From assembly GCF_012910905.1 (NCBI RefSeq), contig NZ_WTVN01000015.1, forward strand, positions 1-64,000: a stretch of 64,000 nt of DNA, read 5' to 3'. This stretch comes from Aromatoleum toluvorans (GTDB taxonomy: Bacteria > Pseudomonadota > Gammaproteobacteria > Burkholderiales > Rhodocyclaceae). The notes beneath the pieces are model-generated. The model did not search any database and was not told where the DNA came from. It was given only the letters and a program-made list of their open reading frames with translations. The translations under genes were made by a program, and so were the position numbers. Shown piece by piece: positions 20,564-29,481 of this stretch. Each line of letters starts with the position of its first letter. The first letter of the stretch is position 1.

Positions 20564-22615
20564 CTACTGGCCGTTGCCGTGGCCGCTCCAGGCCTTGGCG
20601 AGACGCTGCTGCACGTCCTGCGGAGCGGGCTCGTAGCCGGCAGCGGTCATCGAGAACTCGCTCTCGCCGGCGCAGATCGCCTTCAGGCGGGCCTCGAAGC
20701 CTTCCATCTCTGCGAGCGGCAGGGTCGCGGTGAGCAGCGTGACGCCGCTCGCCGGGCTTTCCGTCGTCGTCAGGTGGCCGCGCCGGCCGGCGAACTCGGC
20801 GCTGACTTCGCCGAAGTTGCTGTCGGCGACCTTCACCGTGACGCTGACGAGTGGTTCCAGCACGACCGGCCGGGCGTCGAGCAGCGCCTCGAGCGTCGCG
20901 TGCCGACCCGCCGTGACGAAGGACACCTCGTTCGAGTCGACGGCGTGGGACTTGCCGTCGACCAGCACGACGCGCACGTCCTGCACCGGGAAGCCGGCCA
21001 GTGCCCCTTCGGCCAGCGCCTGGCGCACGCCCTTCTCGACCGCCGGCAGGAAGTTGGTCGGGATCGCCCCGCCCTTGACCTCGTTGCCGAGCTCGATGCC
21101 CGTGCCGCGCGGCAGCGATTCGACGCGCAGCGCGACCTCGCCGAACTGGCCGGCGCCGCCGCTCTGCTTCTTGTGCCGGTAGCGCGCCTCGGCCGTGCCG
21201 TTGATCGTCTCGCGGTAGGGAACCGAGGGCGTGGCGGTGTCGAACTGCAGGTTCCAGCGTGCGCGCAGCTGTTCGAGGATGATCTTCAGGTGCAGCTCGC
21301 CCAGGCCGCGCACGACGGTCTGGCGGGCCTGGTGGTCGAAGCCGACTTCGAGGCAGGGATCCTCGTCGAGCAGGCGCGCGAGCGCTTCGGCGAGCTTCTG
21401 CTCGTCGCCGTGCTTCTGCGGGATCAGCGCGAGGCCGAAGACCGGCTGCGGATAGCTGGCGGGCGCGAGATGGAAGTTGTCCTCGTCGTGCGAGTCGTGC
21501 AGCACCGCGTCGGGGTGGATGTCGTCCACGCGGGCGACCGCGCAGATGTCGCCGGGCACGCCCAGGGGCGTTTCGACCTGGTTCTTGCCCTGCAGGCGCA
21601 ACAGGTGCGAGACCTTGAAGGGCTTGCGGCTGTCGCCGATGTAGAGTTGGGTGTTGGGGCCGATGCGTCCCTGGTGGATGCGGAAGAGGCCCAGCTTGCC
21701 GCGGTAGGGGTCGTTGGCGACCTGGAACACGTGCGCGACGACATGGCGGTCCGGATCGGTCGCGACCTCGACTGCCTGCGCAGCGGCGCCTTCGCCCTTG
21801 AGGAAGCGCGGCGGGTTGCCTTCGGTCGGATCGGGCATGAGGCGGCCGAGGATGTCGAGCAGCTCCTTCACGCCGGCGCCGGTGCGTGCAGAGACGAAGC
21901 ACACCGGGATCAGGTGGCCTTCGCGCAGGGCTTGCTCGAAGGGGGCGTGGAGCTGCTCCGGGTCGAGCGATTCGCCCTGTTCGAGGTAGCTCGCCATCAG
22001 GGCTTCGTCGAGCTCGACGACCTGGTCGACGATGCTGTCGTGCGCGGCGGAGACCGACGAAAACGCCGGTTCGCGGCCCGTGTCGGGGGTGAAGAAGCAG
22101 TCGATGACCGAATCGCCGCTCGCGGACGGCAGGTTGATCGGCAGGCACTCGCGCCCGAAGGTGGCGCACAGGTCCTCGAGCAGGGCCGCGAGCGAAGCCG
22201 GCGTGGCGGCGTCGATTTTCGACACGACGACGAGGCGGCACTTGTCGCGGCCGGCTTCCATCATGCGGCGCGTGCCGCTCTCGATGCCGGACGAGGCACT
22301 GACCAGCACCGCGGCGGTCTCGACCGCGGGCAGCGCGGTCAGCGCGCGGCCGGCGAGGTCGGGCAGTCCCGGGGTGTCGAGGAGATTGACCCAGTGCCCG
22401 GCCCATTCCAGGTGCGCGAGCGAAGTCGACAGCGAATGCCCCATCGCCTTTTCCTGGGGGTCGAAATCGCTGACGGTGTCGCCGCGTTCGATCGTGCCGG
22501 CGGCGCCGATGGTACCGGAGGCGACGAGCAGGGCTTCGAGCAGGGTGGTCTTGCCGCAGCCGGCGTGGCCCAGCAGGGCGAGGTTGCGGATGTCGTGAAC
22601 CGAAGCGGGTGTCAT
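20564..22615 (-). CDS. elongation factor G-like translational GTPase
   Basis: 683 residues with EF-G architecture: G domain (about 1-270), domain II, and domains III-V (LGELHLKIILEQL, later VPYRETINGTAEARYRHKKQSGG and a C-terminal EF-G fold). It differs from housekeeping FusA: the P-loop is GHAGCGKTT rather than the HxDHGKTT type, G3 is DTPGLPD and G4 is SKID in place of NKxD. These features fit the EF-G-like paralogue group whose role is unclear. Ribosome site TGAGGA before ATG 22615. Confidence 0.85.
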   Translation of the reverse strand: MTPASVHDIRNLALLGHAGCGKTTLLEALLVASGTIGAAGTIERGDTVSDFDPQEKAMGHSLSTSLAHLEWAGHWVNLLDTPGLPDLAGRALTALPAVETAAVLVSASSGIESGTRRMMEAGRDKCRLVVVSKIDAATPASLAALLEDLCATFGRECLPINLPSASGDSVIDCFFTPDTGREPAFSSVSAAHDSIVDQVVELDEALMASYLEQGESLDPEQLHAPFEQALREGHLIPVCFVSARTGAGVKELLDILGRLMPDPTEGNPPRFLKGEGAAAQAVEVATDPDRHVVAHVFQVANDPYRGKLGLFRIHQGRIGPNTQLYIGDSRKPFKVSHLLRLQGKNQVETPLGVPGDICAVARVDDIHPDAVLHDSHDEDNFHLAPASYPQPVFGLALIPQKHGDEQKLAEALARLLDEDPCLEVGFDHQARQTVVRGLGELHLKIILEQLRARWNLQFDTATPSVPYRETINGTAEARYRHKKQSGGAGQFGEVALRVESLPRGTGIELGNEVKGGAIPTNFLPAVEKGVRQALAEGALAGFPVQDVRVVLVDGKSHAVDSNEVSFVTAGRHATLEALLDARPVVLEPLVSVTVKVADSNFGEVSAEFAGRRGHLTTTESPASGVTLLTATLPLAEMEGFEARLKAICAGESEFSMTAAGYEPAPQDVQQRLAKAWSGHGNGQ

Positions 22616-22691
22616 GGACTTGTCCTCACGTGGCCTTTGACTCGCAGTTTCCCCCTGTCGCGACGGCGGCGCAACGGTTTCGCGCCTATGC

Positions 22692-24314
22692 TCATGCGCT
22701 GCGCAGGCCGAGCAGGCGCGTCGCGGCGATCGCCAGCAGGGGCAGTGCGAAGCCCAGCAGCAGGACCGCCACGAGGAGCTGGCCGAGCTCGGCGTAGTTC
22801 GCCGGCACCGTGACGGTGCCGCTCGCGGCGTCGTGCACCTCGCGGGTGATCGTGTAGATCTCGTTGAGGTACCTGGTGCCGAGCTGCGAGGCGGACAGGG
22901 CGAGGTTCGTGAACGAGGCCATCACCGCGAAGAAGGTCGCCTTGAGGTGCGGCGGCGCGGAGTTCGCGATCCACGCGAGCATCGGCACCATCGACACCTG
23001 TCCGAGCGGCGATTCGAGCGCGGTGTTGGCGATGGCGATGAAGCGCGCGTCGACGAATCCGCCCGTCGCCGCCGCGGTCCACGCGTGCAGGCCGTGGAAC
23101 ATGCCGAGGAGAGGCAGCGACAGCAGCGTGCCGGCGACGGTCAGGAAGATCACGATCTGCGCGATCGACTTTTCCGCCATGAAGCGGCGGAAGATGAAGA
23201 GCCCGGCGAGCGTCAGTGCGCTGGTGATGAGGTCGAGCCGCGACAGGAAGCTCTGGTCGAAGCCGAGCTCGTCGATCATCCACCAGCTCGCGCCCGCGCC
23301 CGGTCCCGGCATGGCGCGGAAGACGAAGATCACGATGATGGTGCCGAGCAGCGTGCGGCGGGCGTCGTCCGCCAGTTCGCGCACCAGGCGGAAGATCATC
23401 ACGCCGATGATCACGAAGGATGCGCCGAAGATCAGCTCCTGGCCGTAGCCGAGGCCGGACAGGCCGACCGCGAGCGTGAGCGCGACGAAGGCGGCGCTGC
23501 CGCCGAGGATCCACCAGTTGGGGGTGGTCGCCTGCTCGGGGGCGTGCACGAGGCGGTCGATCGCAGCCGCGTCGTACCCGAGGCGCGCGAGGCGCCGGGC
23601 TTCGCGGCGCTTGAGGATGCCCGAGAGGAGCACGCCGCTCACCGAGAGCAGCGGGATCACCAGCGCGTATTCGTAGATGCGCACGTAGATTGCGACCTTT
23701 TCGGCTTCCGGCAGGGCTTCGCTGCCCTCGAACATCGCGACGTTGGCGAGCGACACGAGCACCGTGCCACCGATGATGGCGACGCGGCCGAGCATCTGCA
23801 TCGTCGTGTGCATCAGGCGCACGGTCTCCTCGGGGAACGGGGCTCCGTCGGCGTCGAGGCGCGGTACGGCCTCGACGGTCATCGCATCGGCGACGGCGTC
23901 CTGCATCACGTAGCCGACCGGTGCGAGCAGCGTGGACAGCACGAACCAGGCTTCGGCCGACATCAGCTGACGCATCGCGGCGGGATTGCCGATCAGTCCG
24001 ATCATGATCGCGAGGCTCGCGGCGATGAGGGAGGCGCCGAGATAGACGAGGCCGGCCTTGTGGCGCCACAGGAGGTCCACGAGATGGCCGATGGGCATCT
24101 TGAGCGCCCACGGGATGCCGGCCCAGAAGCCCAGCGCGGCGAGGAAGGACGCCGACAGGCCGAGGTAGTCCTTGACGAAGAAGGTGCCGACGATGCCGGT
24201 GAGGCCGGAGACACCCGCCGCGACATAGACCATCAGCGGCGGCAGGTAGGAGAGGCGCATCTCGCGGCCGAGTTCGAGGATGGTGCGGTCGAACCAGCGA
24301 AGCAGGGCGGTCAT
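22692..24314 (-). CDS. major facilitator superfamily transporter, BT1 (folate/biopterin)-like
   Basis: 540 residues with about 12 hydrophobic segments. The early block GFWAGIPWALKMPIGHLVD resembles the BT1 subgroup signature (LPWxxKPxxG...D). A hydrophilic stretch sits in the middle (about 210-250). Substrate unknown; the BT1 likeness is a visual judgement. Start at 24314 (MTALLRWFDR), immediately after a GC-rich spacer. Followed by the EF-G-like gene after 76 bases; preceded by lrgB with 56 bases between. Confidence 0.6.
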   Translation of the reverse strand: MTALLRWFDRTILELGREMRLSYLPPLMVYVAAGVSGLTGIVGTFFVKDYLGLSASFLAALGFWAGIPWALKMPIGHLVDLLWRHKAGLVYLGASLIAASLAIMIGLIGNPAAMRQLMSAEAWFVLSTLLAPVGYVMQDAVADAMTVEAVPRLDADGAPFPEETVRLMHTTMQMLGRVAIIGGTVLVSLANVAMFEGSEALPEAEKVAIYVRIYEYALVIPLLSVSGVLLSGILKRREARRLARLGYDAAAIDRLVHAPEQATTPNWWILGGSAAFVALTLAVGLSGLGYGQELIFGASFVIIGVMIFRLVRELADDARRTLLGTIIVIFVFRAMPGPGAGASWWMIDELGFDQSFLSRLDLITSALTLAGLFIFRRFMAEKSIAQIVIFLTVAGTLLSLPLLGMFHGLHAWTAAATGGFVDARFIAIANTALESPLGQVSMVPMLAWIANSAPPHLKATFFAVMASFTNLALSASQLGTRYLNEIYTITREVHDAASGTVTVPANYAELGQLLVAVLLLGFALPLLAIAATRLLGLRSA

Positions 24315-24370
24315 CGGGGGCGGATTCCGTCGGGCTCGGTCAGGGGAAGGGAATGCGAAGGGGCGGGCGA

Positions 24371-25102
24371 TCAGGGCAGGAGTGATTCCAGCCAGGGCAG
24401 GAGCCATGGCAGCATCAGCGCGGTCAGCAGGCCGTTGAGCCCCATCGCCAGCGCGGCGAACGCGCCGGCCTGCTCGTTCACCTGGAAGGCGCGTGCCGTG
24501 CCGATGCCGTGCGAGGCGAGGCCGACCGCGAAGCCGCGCACGGCGTAGTCGTCGACGTGCAGGATGCGGTAGATGTAGCGGGCGCAGACGGCGCCGAGGA
24601 TGCCGGTGCTCATCACCAGCACCGCGGTCAGCGAGGGCAGCCCGCCGAGGCGCTCGGCGACGCCCATCGCGATCGGCATCGTGACGCTCTTGGGCGCCAT
24701 GGACATCACCGATTCGCGGCTCGCGCCGAGCAGCGCCGCGATGCCGACGGCCGACAGGGCGGCCGTGAGCGAGCCGGCAGCCAGGCTCACGAGCAGCGGC
24801 AGCAGCATGCCCTTGAGGCGTTCCCACTGCGCATAAAGCGGGATGGCCAGCGCGACGGTCGCCGGGCCGAGGAGGAAGTGCACGAATTGCGCGCCGTCGA
24901 AGTAGGTTTGGTAGGGCGTGCCGGTGAGCGTCAGCACGAGCACGAGGACGGTCACGGCGACCATCACCGGATTGAGCAGCGGGTGGTGGTTCGCGCGCCG
25001 GTACACCCAGAAGGCGCCCTGGTAGGCGAGCAGCGTGAGGGTCAGGCCGAGCAGAGGGGTCGTCGCCAGGTAGACCCAGATTTCGCCGAGCGCGGGTCTC
25101 AT
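24371..25102 (-). CDS. lrgB: LrgB/CidB family membrane protein
   Basis: 243 residues, multi-pass. Family signs are SVTMPIAMGVAERLGG and, near the C-terminus, GFAVGLASHGIGTARAFQVNE. LrgB works with LrgA in a holin-like or carboxylate (for example glycolate or pyruvate) transport system; in plants the fused homologue PLGG1 exports glycolate and glycerate. The start ATG overlaps the lrgA stop by 4 bases (ATGA). Confidence 0.9.
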   Translation of the reverse strand: MRPALGEIWVYLATTPLLGLTLTLLAYQGAFWVYRRANHHPLLNPVMVAVTVLVLVLTLTGTPYQTYFDGAQFVHFLLGPATVALAIPLYAQWERLKGMLLPLLVSLAAGSLTAALSAVGIAALLGASRESVMSMAPKSVTMPIAMGVAERLGGLPSLTAVLVMSTGILGAVCARYIYRILHVDDYAVRGFAVGLASHGIGTARAFQVNEQAGAFAALAMGLNGLLTALMLPWLLPWLESLLP

Positions 25103-25458
25103 GGCCGGTCCTCGCGGTGTCTGGCGTGGCGGGACAGCGCCTGGAGGAGCAGTGCGGACACGGCGATCGACAGCAGCGTGCTCGCGACCAGTGCGACCGT
25201 GAGCGGCAGCCATTCGTCGGCGAGGCGGTGGAAGTGGAGCATCACGCCGGTGCCGGCCGGGACGAACAGCAGCGAAAAGTGCTGCAGGATGCCCGTCGCG
25301 GTGCCGCGCAACTGCTCGTTCGGGCCGCCGCGCAGCACCAGGGCGATGAACAGGAGGCCCATGCCGATGACCGGGCCGGGAATCGGGAGGCTCAGGCCGC
25401 GGACGAGGGCTTCGCCGACCAGTTGGAACACGAGAAGGAGGGTGAGTCCGCCGATCAT
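25099..25458 (-). CDS. lrgA: LrgA/CidA family holin-like protein
   Basis: 119 residues, four hydrophobic segments. The signature PIPGPVIGMGLLFIAL (about 25-40) and LFVPAGTGVM (about 65-74) are clear. First gene of lrgA-lrgB. A perfect 6-1-6 inverted repeat lies 26-38 bases upstream of the start. Confidence 0.88.
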   Translation of the reverse strand: MIGGLTLLLVFQLVGEALVRGLSLPIPGPVIGMGLLFIALVLRGGPNEQLRGTATGILQHFSLLFVPAGTGVMLHFHRLADEWLPLTVALVASTLLSIAVSALLLQALSRHARHREDRP

Positions 25459-25808
25459 TGGCTTGCAGGGGCCCCGTCGAGCAAATGACTGTCATTCTAG
25501 TGTCTGATACCGGCATGCGGGGCGGGATTCGTTGGGTGCCACCGGGCAGCCGGCACAGCGGTATCGGATCGATGATGGGTGATTTAGCCCCATTTTGGGC
25601 AGGCTCGATACCTGTCATGCGAAATGTTGCATCGCCATGTGAAATAATTCTGCCTCAATGATGAGCGTGGCGTCCGGCATGGCGCCGCGAACGGACATGC
25701 GCCGTGCAGGCGGGATTGCGGGAAGGTTCCCCCTGTGGGTACCATCGCTTCGCACTGCACAAACAATGGCGGCGCAATAACGCAGTCCGGAAATCGAACG
25801 GGGTCGTG
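25459..25808. other. divergent intergenic region between lrgA and TonB-dependent receptor
   Basis: 350 bases. It contains the inverted repeat before lrgA and an AT-rich patch at about 25600-25660 that may hold the receptor promoter. I found no Fur box (GATAATGATAATCATTATC-like) and no recognisable cobalamin riboswitch core. Confidence 0.5.
25484..25496 (-). promoter_or_regulatory. inverted repeat upstream of lrgA
   Basis: AATGAC-T-GTCATT is a perfect 6-1-6 palindrome, placed 26-38 bases before the lrgA ATG. Size and position suit a dimeric repressor or activator of lrgAB. No regulator gene is adjacent. Confidence 0.4.
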
Positions 25809-27890
25809 ATGGGGGTAAGAAACGCTTCGGTGGCCTTGATGGCCGTGCTCGCGGGCCCGGCCGTGGGGGCAAATGAGATCGGCCCGCTTGCCCGGGTGAC
25901 CGAGGACCCCTTCTTCGATGAGCTGCCCGTCGTGCTTTCGGTGTCGCGGCTCGCGCAGCCCTTGCGCGACGCGCCGGGCTCGGTCACCGTCATCGATGCC
26001 GAGACGATACGCACCTCGGGCGCCCGGGATCTCGCGGACCTGCTGCGCCTGGTGCCGGGCTTTCTCGTTGCGCACTCGGAGTTCGGGGCCCCCAGCGCGG
26101 TCTACCACGGCATGACCGACCGGAATACCCGCGGCTTGCAGGTCCTGATCGACGGGCGCTCGCAGTATAGCCCGCTGTTCTTCGGCGGCATCGCGTGGAA
26201 CCTGATCGACGTCTCCCTGGACGAGATCGAGCGCATCGAGGTGATTCGGGGTTCCAACTCCGCCGCCTACGGCTCGAATGCCTTCCTCGGCGTCGTGAAT
26301 GTCGTGACGCGGGCCGCGGCCGATACTCGCGGGGTGCGCGTGCGCGTCGGGCAAGGCAACGACGGCGTTGCGGACCGGCACGTGCGCGCGGGCATGCGCA
26401 TCGGCGATGCCGCGGTGCGCGTGAGCGCCGAGAGTACCCGCGACGACGGCGTGAAGGATTTCGACGACCGTCGCGAGAACCGGCGGGTGAATCTGCGCGC
26501 GGATATCCCCCTGGGGGGCGCCGACGAACTGCAGGTGCAGGCCGGCAACGTGGAGATGGCGCTGCGCACGGGCTTCATCGACGCCCCCACCAATCCGCCG
26601 CGCGAGCAGAAGGCGGTCAAGGAGTTCCTCTCCTTCGGCTGGACGCGCAACCTGTCCGACGGCGGCTCCCTGTCCGCGCGCTACACGCGTTCGAACGAGG
26701 TGTACGACGACGCCTTTTTTGCGCGCGAGAAAGGCCTGAGCCTGTTCATCGACTACCACACGAGCACGACGCGCGACGAGCTCGAGCTCCAGCACACGAT
26801 GGTGCCCTCACCCGAGACCCGGCTCGTGTGGGGCGCGGGGGCGCGCCATGACGCCGTTCGCGGTCAGCAATTCTACGGGCGCGGTGGCGACGCCGTGCGG
26901 CAGCACGTGAATCGCCTGTTCGGCAATTTCGAGTGGCGGCCGTCGGAGGCGTGGACGACCAACCTGGGTCTGACCTGGGAGAACGACTCGCTCTCGGATA
27001 CCTCGCTTGCCCCACGCCTGGCGGTGAACTATCACCTGTCGTCGCGCCAGACGCTGCGTACCGGTCTTTCGCGCGCGCACCGCATTCCTTCCCTCACCGA
27101 AGCGAGATCGCGCGAGATCTACGGCGCGGTGAACGCCGGGCGGCCGTTCGGTGTGATTCCGCTGGAAATCGAGCGCATGGCGAGCGGCGACGTCGACCAG
27201 GAGCGCATCGACGTCGCCGAGATCGGCTATCTGGGGGATTTCCGCGAGCAGGGGCTGTTCGTCGATGTCCGGGCCTTTCAGGAGAAGGTCAGCGATCGCA
27301 TCCTGTCGGTGCCGCGGGCGCTGGTGCCGCCGCAGTGCGAAGTGCTCGGCCTGCTCAAGAGGCCGCGTGTTTGCGGGAGCTATACGGACTTCATCAACGG
27401 GCAGGATCTCGACATTCGCGGCGCCGAATACGTGCTGCGCTGGCGCCCGCGGCAGGGCAGCGAGTTCACGCTCAACCAGACCTTCACCCACATCGATTCC
27501 CGTGTGAACGAGCAGGTGTTCGCGTTGAACGCACAGACCGCGCGCAACGCCGAGCGTCACATGAACCACTCGGCGCCGACCAGGGCGACGGTGCTGCGCT
27601 GGACGCAGGAGTTGCCGGGCGGGGCGCAGATGTCGATCGCGCACTTCCGCTACGGGCGCTTCCAGTGGACGGCCGGCACCTCGGTCGACCCCTTCGATCG
27701 CACGGACGTGCGCCTCGCCTACCCGTTCCGGGCCGGCCCGACACGTGGCGAGGTGGCCCTGACCGGGCAGGGCATCGAGGGCAGGCGCGCGGAGTTCAGG
27801 CGGCGCGGGGCGGATCGTCACGACCCGGATTTTGCACCGCCGCAGTTTCTCGATCCGCGCTACTGGGTCAGCCTGACACTGGAGTTCTGA
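25809..27890 (+). CDS. TonB-dependent outer-membrane receptor
   Basis: 693 residues from ATG 25809. Signal peptide of about 21 residues, ending in GPAVGA. The plug domain (about 50-165) shows DAPGSVTVIDAETIRTSGA, DLLRLVPGF, VLIDGRSQYSP and RGSNSAAYGSNAFLGVVNVVTR. The rest is a beta barrel ending in aromatic ..WVSLTLEF, as needed for BAM insertion. An earlier in-frame start would put a long non-signal segment ahead and is rejected. Neighbours carry no iron, cobalamin or sugar genes, so the ligand is unknown. Confidence 0.9.
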   Translation: MGVRNASVALMAVLAGPAVGANEIGPLARVTEDPFFDELPVVLSVSRLAQPLRDAPGSVTVIDAETIRTSGARDLADLLRLVPGFLVAHSEFGAPSAVYHGMTDRNTRGLQVLIDGRSQYSPLFFGGIAWNLIDVSLDEIERIEVIRGSNSAAYGSNAFLGVVNVVTRAAADTRGVRVRVGQGNDGVADRHVRAGMRIGDAAVRVSAESTRDDGVKDFDDRRENRRVNLRADIPLGGADELQVQAGNVEMALRTGFIDAPTNPPREQKAVKEFLSFGWTRNLSDGGSLSARYTRSNEVYDDAFFAREKGLSLFIDYHTSTTRDELELQHTMVPSPETRLVWGAGARHDAVRGQQFYGRGGDAVRQHVNRLFGNFEWRPSEAWTTNLGLTWENDSLSDTSLAPRLAVNYHLSSRQTLRTGLSRAHRIPSLTEARSREIYGAVNAGRPFGVIPLEIERMASGDVDQERIDVAEIGYLGDFREQGLFVDVRAFQEKVSDRILSVPRALVPPQCEVLGLLKRPRVCGSYTDFINGQDLDIRGAEYVLRWRPRQGSEFTLNQTFTHIDSRVNEQVFALNAQTARNAERHMNHSAPTRATVLRWTQELPGGAQMSIAHFRYGRFQWTAGTSVDPFDRTDVRLAYPFRAGPTRGEVALTGQGIEGRRAEFRRRGADRHDPDFAPPQFLDPRYWVSLTLEF

Positions 27891-27906
27891 CGCGGCGTCC
27901 GGCGGC

Positions 27907-28845
27907 TCACGCGAGCCATACGTGACCGACGGTGCGCGCGAGGATGCCCACGCCCGCGCCCACCGCAGCCGGCTTCCAGACGCCGGCGACGCGCCTGCCG
28001 GCGGAGATGAGCACGGCGACGCCCGGGACGTCCAGCGGGTGAATGAGGAAGCCGGCGCTGCGGTTCAGCATCGCGACGCTCGCGGTGCCGTCCCGCAGCA
28101 TGTCGTCCATCACGCCCATCATCGCCGTGCCGCCGCCGATGTACTTGGTCAGGGTCGGCAGGATCAGCGCCGGGTCGATCGATACGGCAGCGAGCACCGG
28201 CGCGAGTGCACGGGTGAGGAGATCCACCGCGCCGCTCGAACGCAGCGCCATCACCGCGACGAGTGCGAGCACGAGCATGGGAATCGCGCCGACGGCGATC
28301 TTGAAGGCTTCCGCGCCGGCACGGTTGATGACGTCGAGCACGCCCTTGGCGTCTTCGGCGACACGGTGGTGCAGGGTCTCGTCCACCGGACCTTCGCTGG
28401 CCGACAGTCCGCGGCCGAAGCCGTGGTAGGTGACGGCCGCGGCAACGAGGCCGCCGACGACCGACAGCGCGAGCGTGAGGCCGAAATCGAGCCCCATCGC
28501 GATCATCGGAAAGGCCGCGTTGGCCTGCGACATCGCCATCACCATCGCCAGCGTTGCCGCCAGATGGCGGTCGGAGGCGCCGCGACTTTCCATCATCGTC
28601 AGCGTTGCGATCGGCGCGGCGAAACTGACGAAGTTGATCTGCAGGGCGGCGAAAACGCCCAGGCCGGTGAGTCCGGCGGGACGCAGCAGCGGGGCCAGCG
28701 CGTGCACGAAGCGGTCGAGCACGCCCTTCGCTTCGAGCAGGCGCATCAGCGACAGCATCACGACCATCACCGGCAGCAGGACGAACAGCGCGAGTTCGAC
28801 GGCGGAGCGGCCGGCGCGCAGGATGATGTCGGTGATGATGTCCAT
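27907..28845 (-). CDS. nucleoside recognition (Gate) domain membrane protein
   Basis: 312 residues with about 8 hydrophobic segments. Two internally similar halves each carry the Gate pattern (for example INFVSFAAPIATLTMM and, late, TKYIGGGTAMMGVMDDML). Related to spore maturation SpmA/SpmB and YjiG/YjiH proteins, whose substrate is not known. Convergent with the TonB receptor, 16 bases apart, with no terminator seen between. Confidence 0.78.
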   Translation of the reverse strand: MDIITDIILRAGRSAVELALFVLLPVMVVMLSLMRLLEAKGVLDRFVHALAPLLRPAGLTGLGVFAALQINFVSFAAPIATLTMMESRGASDRHLAATLAMVMAMSQANAAFPMIAMGLDFGLTLALSVVGGLVAAAVTYHGFGRGLSASEGPVDETLHHRVAEDAKGVLDVINRAGAEAFKIAVGAIPMLVLALVAVMALRSSGAVDLLTRALAPVLAAVSIDPALILPTLTKYIGGGTAMMGVMDDMLRDGTASVAMLNRSAGFLIHPLDVPGVAVLISAGRRVAGVWKPAAVGAGVGILARTVGHVWLA

Positions 28846-28976
28846 GCAGGGAATCAGGAATTGTGCGGTGCAGCGAATGATACCCGAGCATACGGGTCGA
28901 ATGCCGCTATTGCCCTGGCGCCGCGTCGGGGCCTATCGTTCGCTTTCCAACAATTCGCAAGGACAAGGAGACCGGC

Positions 28977-29402
28977 ATGGCGATGGTGGAGACGGCGCGC
29001 GGCACGGCGCATGAATGGCAGCGGGATCACATGGGGCACATCAACGTGCGTGCCTACATGGAGTTTTTCGATGCGGCCTGCTGGCAGTTTTACGGGATGC
29101 TCGGACTGAGCCCGTCGCGGCTGCGCAGCGGCGAGTTCAAGCTGGCCGCGGTGCAGCAGAACATCAGCTACAAGAAGGAGCTGTACCCGGGCGACACCAT
29201 CGTCGTGCGTACCGGGGTCGTCGAGATGCGCGAGAAGGTGCTGCGCTTCCGCCACGAACTCACGAACACGGAGAACGGCGAAGTGTGCGCGATTTGCGAG
29301 TTCACCGTGGTGTGCCTGAACCCCGAAACGCGCCGTTCGCAGCCGTTTCCGGACGCAGTGGTCGAATGCGCCCAGGGGCTGCTGTTGCCGCTCGCGACCT
29401 GA
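28977..29402 (+). CDS. acyl-CoA thioesterase, 4HBT hotdog family
   Basis: 141 residues, one hotdog fold. The active-site region DHMGHINVRAYMEFFDAA (about 17-34) has the Asp and GHxN pattern of 4-hydroxybenzoyl-CoA thioesterase-like enzymes. Substrate not predictable. The start has a clear AAGGAG site 6 bases upstream. Single gene, converging with glcB. Confidence 0.85.
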   Translation: MAMVETARGTAHEWQRDHMGHINVRAYMEFFDAACWQFYGMLGLSPSRLRSGEFKLAAVQQNISYKKELYPGDTIVVRTGVVEMREKVLRFRHELTNTENGEVCAICEFTVVCLNPETRRSQPFPDAVVECAQGLLLPLAT

Positions 29403-29414
29403 GCGGGCGGAAAC

Positions 29415-29442
29415 GAAAACGGCACCGCGTCTGCGGTGCCGT
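29415..29442 (-). terminator. terminator of glcB
   Basis: A 10-bp stem ACGGCACCGC/GCGGTGCCGT (29419-29428, 29433-29442) has a GTCT loop. On the minus strand it runs into GTTTTCGTTT. It lies 39 bases past the glcB stop. It may also serve the thioesterase gene, but the plus-strand tail is not T-rich. Confidence 0.75.
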
Positions 29443-29481
29443 CCCTGGTGTCGGGGCCGCCGGAGCGGCCCGCGGCGCGAC

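Noticed and set aside
25600-25800. Cobalamin riboswitch or Fur box upstream of the TonB receptor
   Set aside because: A GC-rich stretch with GGAAGGTTCCCC caught the eye, but the B12 box core and flanking helices are absent, and no Fur-type 19-mer is seen.
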